Assembly (NCBI RefSeq): GCF_004364775.1 | Contig: NZ_SOAL01000001.1 | Span: 124,001-188,000, forward strand | Length of the DNA: 64,000 bases | Direction: 5' to 3' | Source: Comamonas sp. JUb58 | Lineage (GTDB): Bacteria; Pseudomonadota; Gammaproteobacteria; Burkholderiales; Burkholderiaceae_C | Shown here: in pieces, positions 55,304 to 63,981 of the stretch | How the letters are laid out: the number at the start of each line of letters is the position of its first letter | How positions within the stretch are numbered: position 1 is the stretch's first letter | Notes under the pieces: model-generated | The model's input: the letters and a program-made list of their open reading frames with translations, nothing else | Database searches by the model: none | What the model was told of the DNA's origin: nothing | Position numbers and translations under genes: made by a program

Positions 55304-56304
55304 CAGCGCGCCACCGCTGCCTTGCCAGGCGCCTTGTCGGCCAGGCAGCGCGCCATCAGCGCCGCGGCCTGGGCCATGCGTGGGCCGGGTCGCACGATGG
55401 CATACGACTCTTCATCGCTGAACACGCAGACCCGGCCCGCCTTGACGGCCAGGAGGTTGTTCCAGCCCGGGTAGCTGGTAGCAGCCTGCATGCTGCGGTT
55501 GCCCAGCATGATCACATCGGGCTGGGCGCGCAGCAAAAACTCCGGGCTCAGCCGGGGAAAGGGGCCCAGCTCGGCCGGCACCACATTGTCGGCACCCAGC
55601 TGGGTCAGGGTCTCGCCAATAAAGGACTGGGGGCCGGCCGCATAAGGGCCCCGGCTCACTTCAAAGTAGACCCGGGTATGGCGCGTGCGCTCGGGCAGCC
55701 CGCGCACCACCGCATCAATGCCAGACTCCAGCTCGCGCCAGACCCGGTCTGCGCCCTGCGCCTGGGGCACGCCCAGCAGCTGGCCCAGGGTGCCCAGCAC
55801 GCGGTGGATGTCGGCCTTGGACTTCACATCCAGCGCCACCACCTTCAGGCCCAGCGCCTGCAAACGCTCGGCCGCCTTGGAGGCATCGGACAGCAGCACC
55901 ACATCAGGCTTGAGCGCCACCACCGATTCGACGCTCGGGTCCAGCCCGCCGCCCACCACCGGCAGCTTCTTGACCGAGGCAGGCCAGTCCGAATAGCGGT
56001 CCACGCCCACCAGGCGGTCGCAGAGGCCGAGCGCGCAGGTGCTCTCGGTCAGCGATGGCAAGAGGCTCACGATGCGCTGCGGCGCTTGCGCCAGCTGGAC
56101 CTTGCGGCCCCGGTCATCAACGATGGCCGCGGGGCTGACCAGGTCCTGGTCCTTCCAGACCGGCGCGTTGGCAAAGGGTTGCAGGCGCAGTTCATCGACG
56201 CTGGCAGACGGTGCAGCTTGGGCCATCGGCAAGGCGAGCATCAGCGCCACGCAGGCCAGCGTTTTTTGCAAAAGAGGTCGGGGAGCCATCAACAAAGCCA
56301 TCAT
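55303..56304 (-). CDS. btuF: Cobalamin-binding periplasmic protein
   Basis: Helical-backbone binding protein of 333 residues with a signal peptide ending PMAQA|APS. The BtuF/FecB-type fold shows APQRIVSLLPSLTESTCALGLCDRLVGVDRYSDWPASVKKLPVVGGGLDPSVESVVALKPDVVLLSD. The N-terminal 40 residues after the signal are longer than usual. It should pass corrinoids from BtuB to BtuCD. Confidence 0.92.
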   Translation of the reverse strand: MMALLMAPRPLLQKTLACVALMLALPMAQAAPSASVDELRLQPFANAPVWKDQDLVSPAAIVDDRGRKVQLAQAPQRIVSLLPSLTESTCALGLCDRLVGVDRYSDWPASVKKLPVVGGGLDPSVESVVALKPDVVLLSDASKAAERLQALGLKVVALDVKSKADIHRVLGTLGQLLGVPQAQGADRVWRELESGIDAVVRGLPERTRHTRVYFEVSRGPYAAGPQSFIGETLTQLGADNVVPAELGPFPRLSPEFLLRAQPDVIMLGNRSMQAATSYPGWNNLLAVKAGRVCVFSDEESYAIVRPGPRMAQAAALMARCLADKAPGKAAVAR

Positions 56305-56897
56305 TTCATCTGCAGCGGCAAGCCCGCCGCCATCAGTTGTACGCGGTTGCAGGCCGCTGCCGCCTGCTGGTTCAGCAGACCCAGCGCATCGACAAAGGCG
56401 CGCACCTCGCGGCCCATCGGAATCACGCCCAGGCCAATCTCATTGCTGACCAGAATCACAGGGCCAGTCGCTGCCTGCAGGGCAGCGATAAAGGCATCGC
56501 ACTGCGCCTGCCAGGCTTGCGCAGGCGGAGTCGCTGGCGGCTCCATCGGCATCCGCCAGTTGGTCAGCCACAGGGTCAGGCAATCCACCACCAACAAGTG
56601 CTCTGGCCGGCTGTGGGCCTGCAGCAGCTGGGCGACATCGCGCGGCGCTTCCAGGGTGGCCAGTTGCGGCACGCGCTCGCGGCGGTCACGCTGGTGGCGC
56701 GCAATGCGCTGCTCCATCTCGGCGTCATAGGCGGTGCCGGTGGCGATCAGGCTGGCGCTGCGGCCAGCATCGGCCTGCAGCCAGGCACGCGCCAGCAGCT
56801 CGGCCTGGCGCGATTTGCCCGATTTCTGCCCGCCCAGCAGCAGCAGCTTCAGCGGCGCGCCATCGACGTGGAAAATAGCTTCATCCATGCCGCGCAT
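56301..56897 (-). CDS. cobU: Adenosylcobinamide kinase/guanylyltransferase
   Basis: Bifunctional enzyme (CobU/CobP) that phosphorylates adenosylcobinamide and adds GMP, 198 residues. P-loop LLLGGQKSGKSRQAELLA (about residues 19-36), the RHQRDRRERVPQLATLEAP motif with the GMP-accepting His, LVVDCLTLWLTN (Walker B) and VSNEIGLGVIPMGREVRAFVDALGLLNQQAA. Start either 56897 or 56888; cobB ends at 56899, one base away, so the genes are packed. Confidence 0.95.
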   Translation of the reverse strand: MRGMDEAIFHVDGAPLKLLLLGGQKSGKSRQAELLARAWLQADAGRSASLIATGTAYDAEMEQRIARHQRDRRERVPQLATLEAPRDVAQLLQAHSRPEHLLVVDCLTLWLTNWRMPMEPPATPPAQAWQAQCDAFIAALQAATGPVILVSNEIGLGVIPMGREVRAFVDALGLLNQQAAAACNRVQLMAAGLPLQMK

Positions 56898-56898
56898 C

Positions 56899-58320
56899 TT
56901 AGGCGTTCAGCGCCTCGCAGCGCCAGGCCTGCGGATCGACCACCGGCATGTCCACCCCCAGCAAGGCGGCCACCGCCTGCGGGCAGGAGGGGAACCAGGC
57001 ATGGAAATAGCTGGCATGGATGCTGCCCTGCTGGTAGACGGCTTCGCCCTTGCCGCTTTCGGCCGCTTGGCCCGGGCGGCTGCTGCGCGCCACTTCCTGG
57101 GCCTCGCTCTGCAGCTTGGAATAGTGAAAGGTGTGGCCGCGCAGCATGCCCCAGGGCGTCAGTAGCTGCTGCATGCCCAGGCCCGCCAAACGCTGCTGCA
57201 TCACCGCCTGCGCCGGCAGCAAGCCCCACAAGCTATGCCAGCGGCTGTCCAGATCGGTCAGGCCTTCGGCCAGCGCCACCATGCCGCCGCATTCGGCCCA
57301 GACGGGCTTGCGCTGCTCCAGGTGCGCCTGCAGATCCAGCTGCACGCCGGCATTGGCCTTGAGCGCCTGCAGGTGCAGCTCCGGATAGCCACCGGGCAGC
57401 CAGAGCGCATCGCAGGCGGGCAGGCGCTCCCCGGCAATGGGCGAGAAAAAGGCCAGCTCGGCACCCATGGCCTGCAGGCATTCCAGATTGGCGGTGTAGA
57501 TAAAACTGAAAGCGGCGTCGCGGGCCACCGCAATGCGCCGCCCGGCCAGCCAGGCGGGCACCGGTGCGGCGGCAGCAGGTGCAGTAAAGGCCACCGTCCA
57601 GCGCTGCTGCCATTCCTGCCAATCCAGTTGGCCCAGCGGCGTTTGCGCCAGCACATCGGCGGCGGCATCCAGGCGCTCGGCGGCGTCATGCAGTTCATGG
57701 GCGGCCACCAGGCCCAGATGGCGCTCGGGCAGCAGGTTGGCGCGCGGCTTGGCGGCATCCAGGCTGATCTGGTGCATCGCGCCCAGCCACAGGGCCGGGT
57801 CGCGCAGGCCGCTGCGCAGCATCTCGCCATGGTGGGCGGTGGCCACGCGGTTGGCCAGCACGCCGGCCAGTTGCAGGCCCGGATCATAGTGCTGCAAACC
57901 ATGGGCAATGGCGCCAAAGGTGGCCGCCATGGCCGATGCATCGACCACGACCACGGCGGAGATGCCCAGCGACTTGGCCAGCTCGGCGGCGCTGTTGGCG
58001 CCATCGAACAGGCCCATCACGCCTTCGATCAGCAGCACATCGTTGCTCTGCGCGGCCTGAAACAGGCGCGCGCGCACATCGGCTTCACCGTTCATCCAGC
58101 GGTCCAGCGCATGCACCGGTTGGCCGCTGGCCAGGCGCAGCCACTGCGGGTCGAGAAAATCCGGACCGCACTTGAACACCTGCACCCGCCGGCCCTGGCG
58201 GGCATGCAGACGGGCCAAGGCCGCTGTCACCGTGGTCTTGCCCTGGCCGGATGCGGGCGCCGCAATCAGCAGCGCCACGCAAGAGGCCATTGAGTGGTCC
58301 TGAACCGTCATCTCTGTCAT
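56899..58320 (-). CDS. cobB: Cobyrinic acid a,c-diamide synthase
   Basis: Glutamine-dependent amidase CobB/CbiA, 473 residues. The N-terminal ATPase domain has LIAAPASGQGKTTVTAAL and FKCGPDFLDPQWLRLASGQPVHALDRWM. The C-terminal amidotransferase-like domain has the Cys C344 in WAECGGMVALAEGL and FHYSKLQ near its end. It starts 22 bases after btuB. It accepts cobyrinic acid or its a,c-unamidated form, which places the pathway entry in this window. Confidence 0.95.
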   Translation of the reverse strand: MTEMTVQDHSMASCVALLIAAPASGQGKTTVTAALARLHARQGRRVQVFKCGPDFLDPQWLRLASGQPVHALDRWMNGEADVRARLFQAAQSNDVLLIEGVMGLFDGANSAAELAKSLGISAVVVVDASAMAATFGAIAHGLQHYDPGLQLAGVLANRVATAHHGEMLRSGLRDPALWLGAMHQISLDAAKPRANLLPERHLGLVAAHELHDAAERLDAAADVLAQTPLGQLDWQEWQQRWTVAFTAPAAAAPVPAWLAGRRIAVARDAAFSFIYTANLECLQAMGAELAFFSPIAGERLPACDALWLPGGYPELHLQALKANAGVQLDLQAHLEQRKPVWAECGGMVALAEGLTDLDSRWHSLWGLLPAQAVMQQRLAGLGMQQLLTPWGMLRGHTFHYSKLQSEAQEVARSSRPGQAAESGKGEAVYQQGSIHASYFHAWFPSCPQAVAALLGVDMPVVDPQAWRCEALNA

Positions 58321-58342
58321 GGCTGGCTTATCCCCTCTGCGC

Positions 58343-60244
58343 TCAGCGCGGCATCCACTTCACACCCACATACACGCTGCGCCCTTCGGTGGCGTAGGTG
58401 CGTGCAGTCTGGTAGCGTTTGTCGGTCAGGTTGTTGATCCGGGCGATCAGGTTCACATCCTTGACAATCTCGGTCTGCGCCGACAGGTTGAACAAGGTGT
58501 AGCCGCCCAGCACATTGGTGTTGGCAGCATTGTCAAAGCGCTTGGCGCTGGTCTGCAGGTCGGCGGCCCAGGTCCATCCTGCGGCACGCGTCTCGGCACC
58601 CAGGGTGGCGAAGCGCTTGGCGCGGCGCGCCAGCAGCTTGTCGTTTTCGGTGTCGCGCGGGTTCTGGAAGTCGACCGAACCATGCAGGTTGAAAGCGCCC
58701 AGCTTGGTGGTGCCCGCCAGGGTAATGCCTTCCAGGCGCGCCTTGCCCACATTGGCGTAGCAGCCGTACTCACTCTCACACGTGCCCGGCGACGAGTAAT
58801 TGATCAGGTCGGTCACCCGGTTGCGGTAGGCCGTGGCCGAGAAGCTGTTGGCGCCTTGCGCCCAGCGCAGGCCCAGCTCGGCATTGCGGCTTTTCTCGGG
58901 GCGCAGCGATGCATCGCCATACTCGCTGAAGCGCTGGTAGAGCGTGGGCACGCGGAAGGCCGAGCCCACCGTCGCCGTGGCGCGCCAGTTGGTCGCAAAG
59001 GCATAGCCGTAGGCGGCGCTGCCGGTGGTCTTGCTGCCAAACTCGCTGTCGTCATCGCGGCGCAGGTTCAGCTGCACCGTATGCGGGCCGGTGTTCAGGC
59101 CATAGCCCAGTGCCAGCGCGTTCTGGTGGCGGTCGCGGTCAATGCCGCCATTGGTCAGCGCGTCGTCGCGCCGCTCCAGCGCGGCCGTCAAGGTGTGCAC
59201 GCCCAGGCGCCATTCGTTCTGGAACAGGTAGTTCTGCAGGCGGGTGTCCGTCTGGTAAGGCGACGGCCGGGTTTCGTAATAGTCGCGCGACTGTGTGAAC
59301 TGCAGCTTGGTGCTGTATTGCTCGGTCCATTGCGCCTGCCAGTTCAGGCCCAGCGCATACATCTTGTTGAGGCTGCGGTCGTCCTCGGTCAGGCTGCTGT
59401 CATAGCCCGAGTTCACATCGCTGGCCAGCAAGGTGGCCTCCAGCCGGTGCTGGCGGTTGATCTGGTAGCCCAGGCGGCCGCTGACCGCATTGCTGCGGTA
59501 GTCGTCCTTGTCCGGGTTGGCGGTGGCCACCGTACGGGCATTGAAGCCATCGGTCTGTGAGCGGTTCAGGCCCAGAGCGTAATCCCAGCCGCCGGCGCTG
59601 CCGGAGATGCCGGCCTCAGCCGTGAAGGTGCCCCGGTTGCCAAAGCCCAGGCCCACATAGGGCTGGGGCACGCCGCCCTCGCCCTTCTTGGTGAAGATCT
59701 GCACCACGCCGCCCATTGCGTCCGAGCCGTAGACGGCAGCGGCCGGGCCGCGCAGCACTTCGATGCGGTCGATCAGCGCCAGCGGAATCGATTGCCAGGA
59801 GGCGCCGCCGGTCGATTGCGAATCCATGCGTACGCCGTCGACATAGACAGCGGTGAAACGCGAATCCGCACCGCGCATGAACACGCTGGTGGTCGTGCCG
59901 GGCCCGCCGTTGCGCGAAATCTGGATGCCCGGCACCCGCGCCAGCACATCGGCCACGCTGCCTGGGCCCTGGCGCTCGATGGTCTGCGCATCGATGATGG
60001 ACATATCAGCGACCAGATCGGACAACGGTTGCTCGATGCGATTGGCGGTCACTACCATCTCTTGCAGGTTCTTACCCTCTGTTTCCTGGGCTGCTGCGGC
60101 CTGCTGCGCCTGTGCGGGCAGCGCAAAAAATGGCAGTGCTGTCGCGACTGCCAAAGCCAGAAATGTGGGGGTATGGAGGGTGCCGGAGCGGGGCGCAAAC
60201 GCGGGACGCGCGCCGCGGCGTGTCATGGAAGTAGAGGAAAACAT
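58343..60244 (-). CDS. btuB: TonB-dependent vitamin B12 receptor
   Basis: Outer-membrane corrinoid importer, about 633 residues from the ATG at 60244 (a later ATG at 60226 is possible; neither has a strong ribosome site). A signal peptide ends LPAQA|QQA. The TonB-box-like segment LQEMVVTANRIEQPLSDLVADMSIID leads to the plug with IEVLRGPAAAVYGSDAMGGVVQIFTKK and a short barrel typical of BtuB, ending VYVGVKWMPR. It has no STN domain, unlike the receptors at the left. It is preceded by the cobalamin riboswitch. Confidence 0.93.
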   Translation of the reverse strand: MFSSTSMTRRGARPAFAPRSGTLHTPTFLALAVATALPFFALPAQAQQAAAAQETEGKNLQEMVVTANRIEQPLSDLVADMSIIDAQTIERQGPGSVADVLARVPGIQISRNGGPGTTTSVFMRGADSRFTAVYVDGVRMDSQSTGGASWQSIPLALIDRIEVLRGPAAAVYGSDAMGGVVQIFTKKGEGGVPQPYVGLGFGNRGTFTAEAGISGSAGGWDYALGLNRSQTDGFNARTVATANPDKDDYRSNAVSGRLGYQINRQHRLEATLLASDVNSGYDSSLTEDDRSLNKMYALGLNWQAQWTEQYSTKLQFTQSRDYYETRPSPYQTDTRLQNYLFQNEWRLGVHTLTAALERRDDALTNGGIDRDRHQNALALGYGLNTGPHTVQLNLRRDDDSEFGSKTTGSAAYGYAFATNWRATATVGSAFRVPTLYQRFSEYGDASLRPEKSRNAELGLRWAQGANSFSATAYRNRVTDLINYSSPGTCESEYGCYANVGKARLEGITLAGTTKLGAFNLHGSVDFQNPRDTENDKLLARRAKRFATLGAETRAAGWTWAADLQTSAKRFDNAANTNVLGGYTLFNLSAQTEIVKDVNLIARINNLTDKRYQTARTYATEGRSVYVGVKWMPR

Positions 60245-60345
60245 GCACTGAGTTGGTGATGAACCACCCCGCGCCAGCCTCCCCGCCGGCAATGGGGAAC
60301 ACGGAGGCCGCAGCAAGACCTCAGCCACGCGCCTCCACTATTGTT

Positions 60346-60562
60346 GGCCGGTATCCGGGCTGGCGATGACACAGCACACGCCTTCCCAAACACTTGTTCA
60401 AGGTATTCAGTGGCATAGTGGTGGCTGTGGATGGCGCAAAAGCCAACCATCGCTTACCGTTGCGGGGGCAGCGCAGGTTGCGTAAGGCTTGTAGGGCACA
60501 AGCGCCGCTCCTGCTTCCCGTTGAACTGCCCCCATGTGAACCACTGGGGCGAGCACCAACGG
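60346..60562 (-). promoter_or_regulatory. Cobalamin riboswitch controlling btuB-cob operon
   Basis: On the minus strand the expected conserved elements occur in order: TTGGTGCTCG (60560-60551), GCTGCCCCCGCAACGGTAAGCG, GCCACTG, GGGAAGGCG and the B12 box AGCCCGGATACCGGCC at its end (about 60361-60346). The switch sits about 100 bases before btuB. On binding adenosylcobalamin it should block expression of btuB and the genes behind it. All the elements are seen; structure was not computed. Confidence 0.92.
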
Positions 60563-60612
60563 GTACAATTTTAGCGTTAAACCCATTGCGCACTTAAGAA
60601 GACTGTCTCTCT

Positions 60613-60828
60613 ATGGCCACTACGCCTTCTATGGATCTGATGCTTGAGCGGGTGGAGGCACTGCTGAGCCGCCATGAGGCTTTGCAACGCGCCCACGCCC
60701 AATTGCAAGAGCAAGTCACCACCCTGACCCAGGAGCGCGACTCCCTCCAATCGCGCCTGACAGCGGCCCGCGCCCGCGTGGATGCACTGATCGAACGCCT
60801 GCCCAAGACCTTTGACCAGGACGAATGA
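60613..60828 (+). CDS. ZapB-like coiled-coil protein (TIGR02449 type)
   Basis: The 71-residue protein is predicted almost entirely as a coiled coil: MDLMLERVEALLSRHEALQRAHAQLQEQVTTLTQERDSLQSRLTAARARVDALIERLPKT. Genes of this type stand directly upstream of zapA in proteobacteria and probably act with it in the divisome. It overlaps zapA by four bases. Confidence 0.88.
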   Translation: MATTPSMDLMLERVEALLSRHEALQRAHAQLQEQVTTLTQERDSLQSRLTAARARVDALIERLPKTFDQDE

Positions 60829-61247
60829 TGAAACAGCTGGAAGTACACATCATGCAGCAAAGCTATATGCTGGGCTGCCCCGAAGGCCAGGAAGCACGCT
60901 TGCTGGCCGCAGTAAAGCATGTGGACGAGGCCATGAGCGGCATCCGCGACGCGGGCAAGATCCGCGGCCGTGAGCGCATCGCCGTGCTTGCTGCCCTCAA
61001 TGTCGCCTTTGATCTGCTGGATTTGCAGGTGCAAAACAGCCAGCTCAGCCAGACGGCGGACGCGCTGCAGGCGCAAGCCGCTGCCCAGTCTGCCGCAATG
61101 GCCGAGGCCCAAGCCCAGCCCGCTGCCGGCGGCCAGGCCAGCCTGGACTGGGACGAGCCCCGCCTGCAGTCGGTGATGCAAAGGCTGGACGCCGCACTGG
61201 CGCCCGCGCCGGCCAAGGCCGCCGAAACCCTGGGCACCAGCGCCTGA
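60825..61247 (+). CDS. zapA: Cell division protein ZapA
   Basis: FtsZ-ring stabiliser, 140 residues. The ZapA fold starts KQLEVHIMQQSYMLGCPEGQEARLLAAVKHVDEAMSGIRDAGKIRGRERIAVLAALNVAFDLLDL, then coiled coil. The C-terminal Ala/Pro extension of about 45 residues is longer than usual. Start ATG 60825 or the adjacent ATG 60828. 6S RNA follows, as in many beta- and gammaproteobacteria. Confidence 0.92.
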   Translation: MMKQLEVHIMQQSYMLGCPEGQEARLLAAVKHVDEAMSGIRDAGKIRGRERIAVLAALNVAFDLLDLQVQNSQLSQTADALQAQAAAQSAAMAEAQAQPAAGGQASLDWDEPRLQSVMQRLDAALAPAPAKAAETLGTSA

Positions 61248-61421
61248 GGCCTGGCGGCAAGCTGGCGCCAACACCAGATTGCCGCCCCATGCAATGCCTC
61301 CACGCAAAATACCACCCTTTCCATTGCTCAATATAGCTAGCCAGCTATCTTTTTTGACCAATCCAGGCACATTGAATTGCAGTTTTGGTGGGTGCGGCAG
61401 GCGCGAGCGATTACAATGGAA

Positions 61422-61601
61422 GCGTTCGCAGCCCTGCTGGACTTTATAGTTCCTTGAACCAATGCTCTACGAGCACGGGCTTGGTACATCACCTATTGAG
61501 CGTGATCGTCTCGCGTCAGATGAACCCAACGATAGGTTGCCCTTGCCCACCTGAACCCCCGGTTCAGGATGACGGTCCAGTGGATCCGCTGCGAACACCT
61601 G
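61422..61601 (+). ncRNA. ssrS: 6S RNA
   Basis: Closing stem GTTCGCAGC (about 61424) pairs perfectly with GCTGCGAAC (about 61588-61596), and CTGGAC pairs with GTCCAG further in. A TGAACC...GGTTCA hairpin near the 3' half matches the 6S element. A TACAAT -10 box at about 61412 puts the start near 61422. The position just after zapA is the conserved one. 6S RNA binds sigma70 RNA polymerase and damps transcription in stationary phase. Confidence 0.85.
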
Positions 61602-61657
61602 TTTTCTTCGGGCAGGCTGCCCAACCTGTCTTCTCCTCTCCGCGACAGCGGGGTTTC

Positions 61658-61684
61658 AGGCCACCTGTTTCAGGTGGCCTTTTT
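61658..61684 (+). terminator. Intrinsic terminator downstream of 6S RNA
   Basis: Stem AGGCCACCTG with AGGTGGCCT and a TTTC loop, followed by TTTTT on the plus strand. It lies 56 bases after the 6S closing stem and 10 bases before the next start codon. Confidence 0.82.
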
Positions 61685-61694
61685 ACTGTGCACC

Positions 61695-62516
61695 ATGACT
61701 GATCCCCTCGTTTTGCTGCCGCTGTCGTTTCTGGGCTTGATTGGCGGATTTCTGGCAGGCCTGCTGGGCATTGGCGGCGGCATGGTGCTGGTGCCCTTCA
61801 TCACCTACATCCTGGGCACCCAGGGCGTGGCGCCCGAGCTGGCGATCAAGATGGCGATTGCCACCTCGATGGCGACCATTGTCTTTACCTCGATGTCCAG
61901 CGTGCGCGCCCACCACCAGCATGGCGCCGTGCGCTGGGATCTTGTCAAACGCCTGGCCCCGGGCATTGTGCTGGGCGGCCTGCTGGCCAGCCTGGGCATT
62001 TTTGCCGTGCTCAAGGGCAGCTACCTGGGTTTGTTCTTTGGGCTGTTCATTGGCTATTCGGCACTGCGCATGTTCCGCAAGCCCAACAGCAAGGCCATGC
62101 GCAGCATGCCGGGCACCGGCGGGCAGCTGGCAGCCGGCGGTGTGATTGGCTGCCTCTCGGGCCTGGTGGGTGCTGGCGGCGCCTTCATCAGTGTGCCTTT
62201 CATGACCTGGTGCAGCGTGCCCATGCACAACGCGGTGGCAACCAGCTCGGCGCTGGGCTTTCCGATTGCGGTCACCAATGTCATCGGCTTCATGGTGGCC
62301 GGCCTGCACCTGCAGGGCCTGCCACCGCATTCGCTGGGCTATATCTGGCTGCCCGGCCTGGCCGCCATCGCCACCTGCAGCGTGCTGACCGCACCGCTGG
62401 GCGCCCGCGCCGCGCACCGCCTGCCGGTGGCCCAGCTCAAGAAGATCTTTGGCGGCATCCTGCTGTGCCTGGCGCTCTACATGCTCTACAAGAGCCTGGC
62501 GGCCTGGCAGGTCTGA
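61695..62516 (+). CDS. TauE/SafE-family sulfite exporter-type permease
   Basis: The 273-residue membrane protein has eight hydrophobic helices. TauE/SafE (DUF81) signature LGLIGGFLAGLLGIGGGMVLVPFITYIL near the N-terminus is repeated as GVIGCLSGLVGAGGAFISVPFMTW in the second half. The ATG at 61695 lies just after the 6S terminator, so the frame extension to 61569, which runs through the terminator, is not used. Substrate unknown; family members export sulfite or sulfoacetate. Confidence 0.9.
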   Translation: MTDPLVLLPLSFLGLIGGFLAGLLGIGGGMVLVPFITYILGTQGVAPELAIKMAIATSMATIVFTSMSSVRAHHQHGAVRWDLVKRLAPGIVLGGLLASLGIFAVLKGSYLGLFFGLFIGYSALRMFRKPNSKAMRSMPGTGGQLAAGGVIGCLSGLVGAGGAFISVPFMTWCSVPMHNAVATSSALGFPIAVTNVIGFMVAGLHLQGLPPHSLGYIWLPGLAAIATCSVLTAPLGARAAHRLPVAQLKKIFGGILLCLALYMLYKSLAAWQV

Positions 62517-62532
62517 GGCTCTCCTGCGCCGG

Positions 62533-63915
62533 CTAGATGATGCGCGAGAAGCGCGCCCGGTTGCGGTCGGCCTGCAGGTTCTTGTCGAACACCATGGCCA
62601 CACCGCGCACAAAGTACCAGCCCAGCTCCGTCACGCTGATCGCCTCGTCGCTCAGCTGCACCAGGCCCTGGTCCTGCAGCTCGCGCAGCTGGGCCAGCTC
62701 GGAGGCAAAATACTGCGCAAAATCAATCAGCCAGGCCTGCTCCAGCGATTCAATCGCCAGGCTGCCCTGGCACATCAGGCCCATGATCACCGCGCGGCGC
62801 AGCAGGTCATCGCGCGTCAGCGCCAGGCCGCGCACCACGGGGATCTGGCCCTGGTCGATCAGGTCGTAATACTCTTCCAGGGTCTTGGCATTCTGGCTGT
62901 AGGTGGCGCCGATGCGGCCAATGGCCGAGACGCCCAGCGCCAGCAGATCGCAATCGGGCTGGGTGCTGTAACCCTGGAAGTTGCGGTGCAGGCGGCCCTG
63001 GCGCTTGGCCACCGCCAAGGCATCATCGGGCAGCGCGAAATGGTCCATGCCCACATAGACATAGCCGGCGCCTTCCAGCGCAGCCAGGGCCTGGGCCAGC
63101 ATGGCCAGCTTGTCGGCCGGGCTGGGCAAGTCCTGCGCCTGGATGCGGCGCTGCGGCTTGAAGCGCTCGGGCAGGTGCGCATAGGCGTAGAGCGCAATGC
63201 GGTCGGGCCGCAGCGCATTGACCTGCTCCATCGTGCGCGCAAAGCTGGCCGGGCTTTGCAGCGGCAGACCATAGATCAGGTCGATATTGATCGATTCAAA
63301 GCCGATCTCGCGCGCCTGCGCCACCAAGGCAAACACCTGGTCGGCGGGCTGCTCGCGGTGCACGGCCTTTTGCACCAGCGGGTCAAAATCCTGCACGCCA
63401 AAGCTCAGGCGGTTGAAGCCCAGCTGGTAGAGGTGCAGCAGGCGCTCGCGGCTCACGGTGCGCGGGTCGATCTCGATCGAGTACTCGCCGCCCGGCTGCA
63501 GATGGAAGCGCTGCTTGACCATGTCCATCAGGCGGCTCAGGCCGGCGTCTGTCAAAAAGGTGGGCGAGCCCCCACCCAGGTGCAGCTGGCTGATGGTCGA
63601 GCGCGTGCCGAGATGGGCCAGTTGCAGGTCCAGCTCGCGCTCCAGGTAGTCCAGGTACTCGTCGGCCCGCTCGGCATGCTTGGTGATGATCTTGTTGCAG
63701 GCGCAGTAGTAGCACAGCGAGGCGCAGAACGGCACATGCACATACAGGGACAGCGGCGCCAGCCTGGCCGCCAGGCCGCTGCCGCGTTGCGCCAGCGCCT
63801 GCTTGTACTCATTCGCAGCAAAGGCTTCAACAAATCGGTCTGCGGTAGGATACGACGTGTAACGGGGGCCAGGGACGTCAAAACGGCGCAGCAGTTCGGG
63901 GGTCAGGGAAATCAT
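62533..63915 (-). CDS. hemN: Oxygen-independent coproporphyrinogen III oxidase
   Basis: Radical SAM enzyme that makes protoporphyrinogen IX without oxygen, 460 residues. The [4Fe-4S] cysteines are C64, C68 and C71 in VPFCASLCYYCACNK. GPRYTSYPTA near the N-terminus, HLGGGSPTFL, SFGVQDFDPLVQKAVHREQ and the C-terminal HemN extension distinguish it from HemW. An FNR-type site 53 bases upstream fits anaerobic induction. Confidence 0.95.
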   Translation of the reverse strand: MISLTPELLRRFDVPGPRYTSYPTADRFVEAFAANEYKQALAQRGSGLAARLAPLSLYVHVPFCASLCYYCACNKIITKHAERADEYLDYLERELDLQLAHLGTRSTISQLHLGGGSPTFLTDAGLSRLMDMVKQRFHLQPGGEYSIEIDPRTVSRERLLHLYQLGFNRLSFGVQDFDPLVQKAVHREQPADQVFALVAQAREIGFESINIDLIYGLPLQSPASFARTMEQVNALRPDRIALYAYAHLPERFKPQRRIQAQDLPSPADKLAMLAQALAALEGAGYVYVGMDHFALPDDALAVAKRQGRLHRNFQGYSTQPDCDLLALGVSAIGRIGATYSQNAKTLEEYYDLIDQGQIPVVRGLALTRDDLLRRAVIMGLMCQGSLAIESLEQAWLIDFAQYFASELAQLRELQDQGLVQLSDEAISVTELGWYFVRGVAMVFDKNLQADRNRARFSRII

Positions 63916-63967
63916 GGGGCTTCATCCTTGCGGACCCCCAATGTGCCCCAAGGCTTGCCACGCGTCC

Positions 63968-63981
63968 TTGATATACATCAA
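63968..63981 (-). promoter_or_regulatory. FNR/ANR-type site upstream of hemN
   Basis: TTGAT-N4-ATCAA at 63968-63981 is a perfect match to the FNR/Anr consensus. It lies 53 bases before the hemN ATG, a usual position for activation. Binding is inferred from the sequence. Confidence 0.8.
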
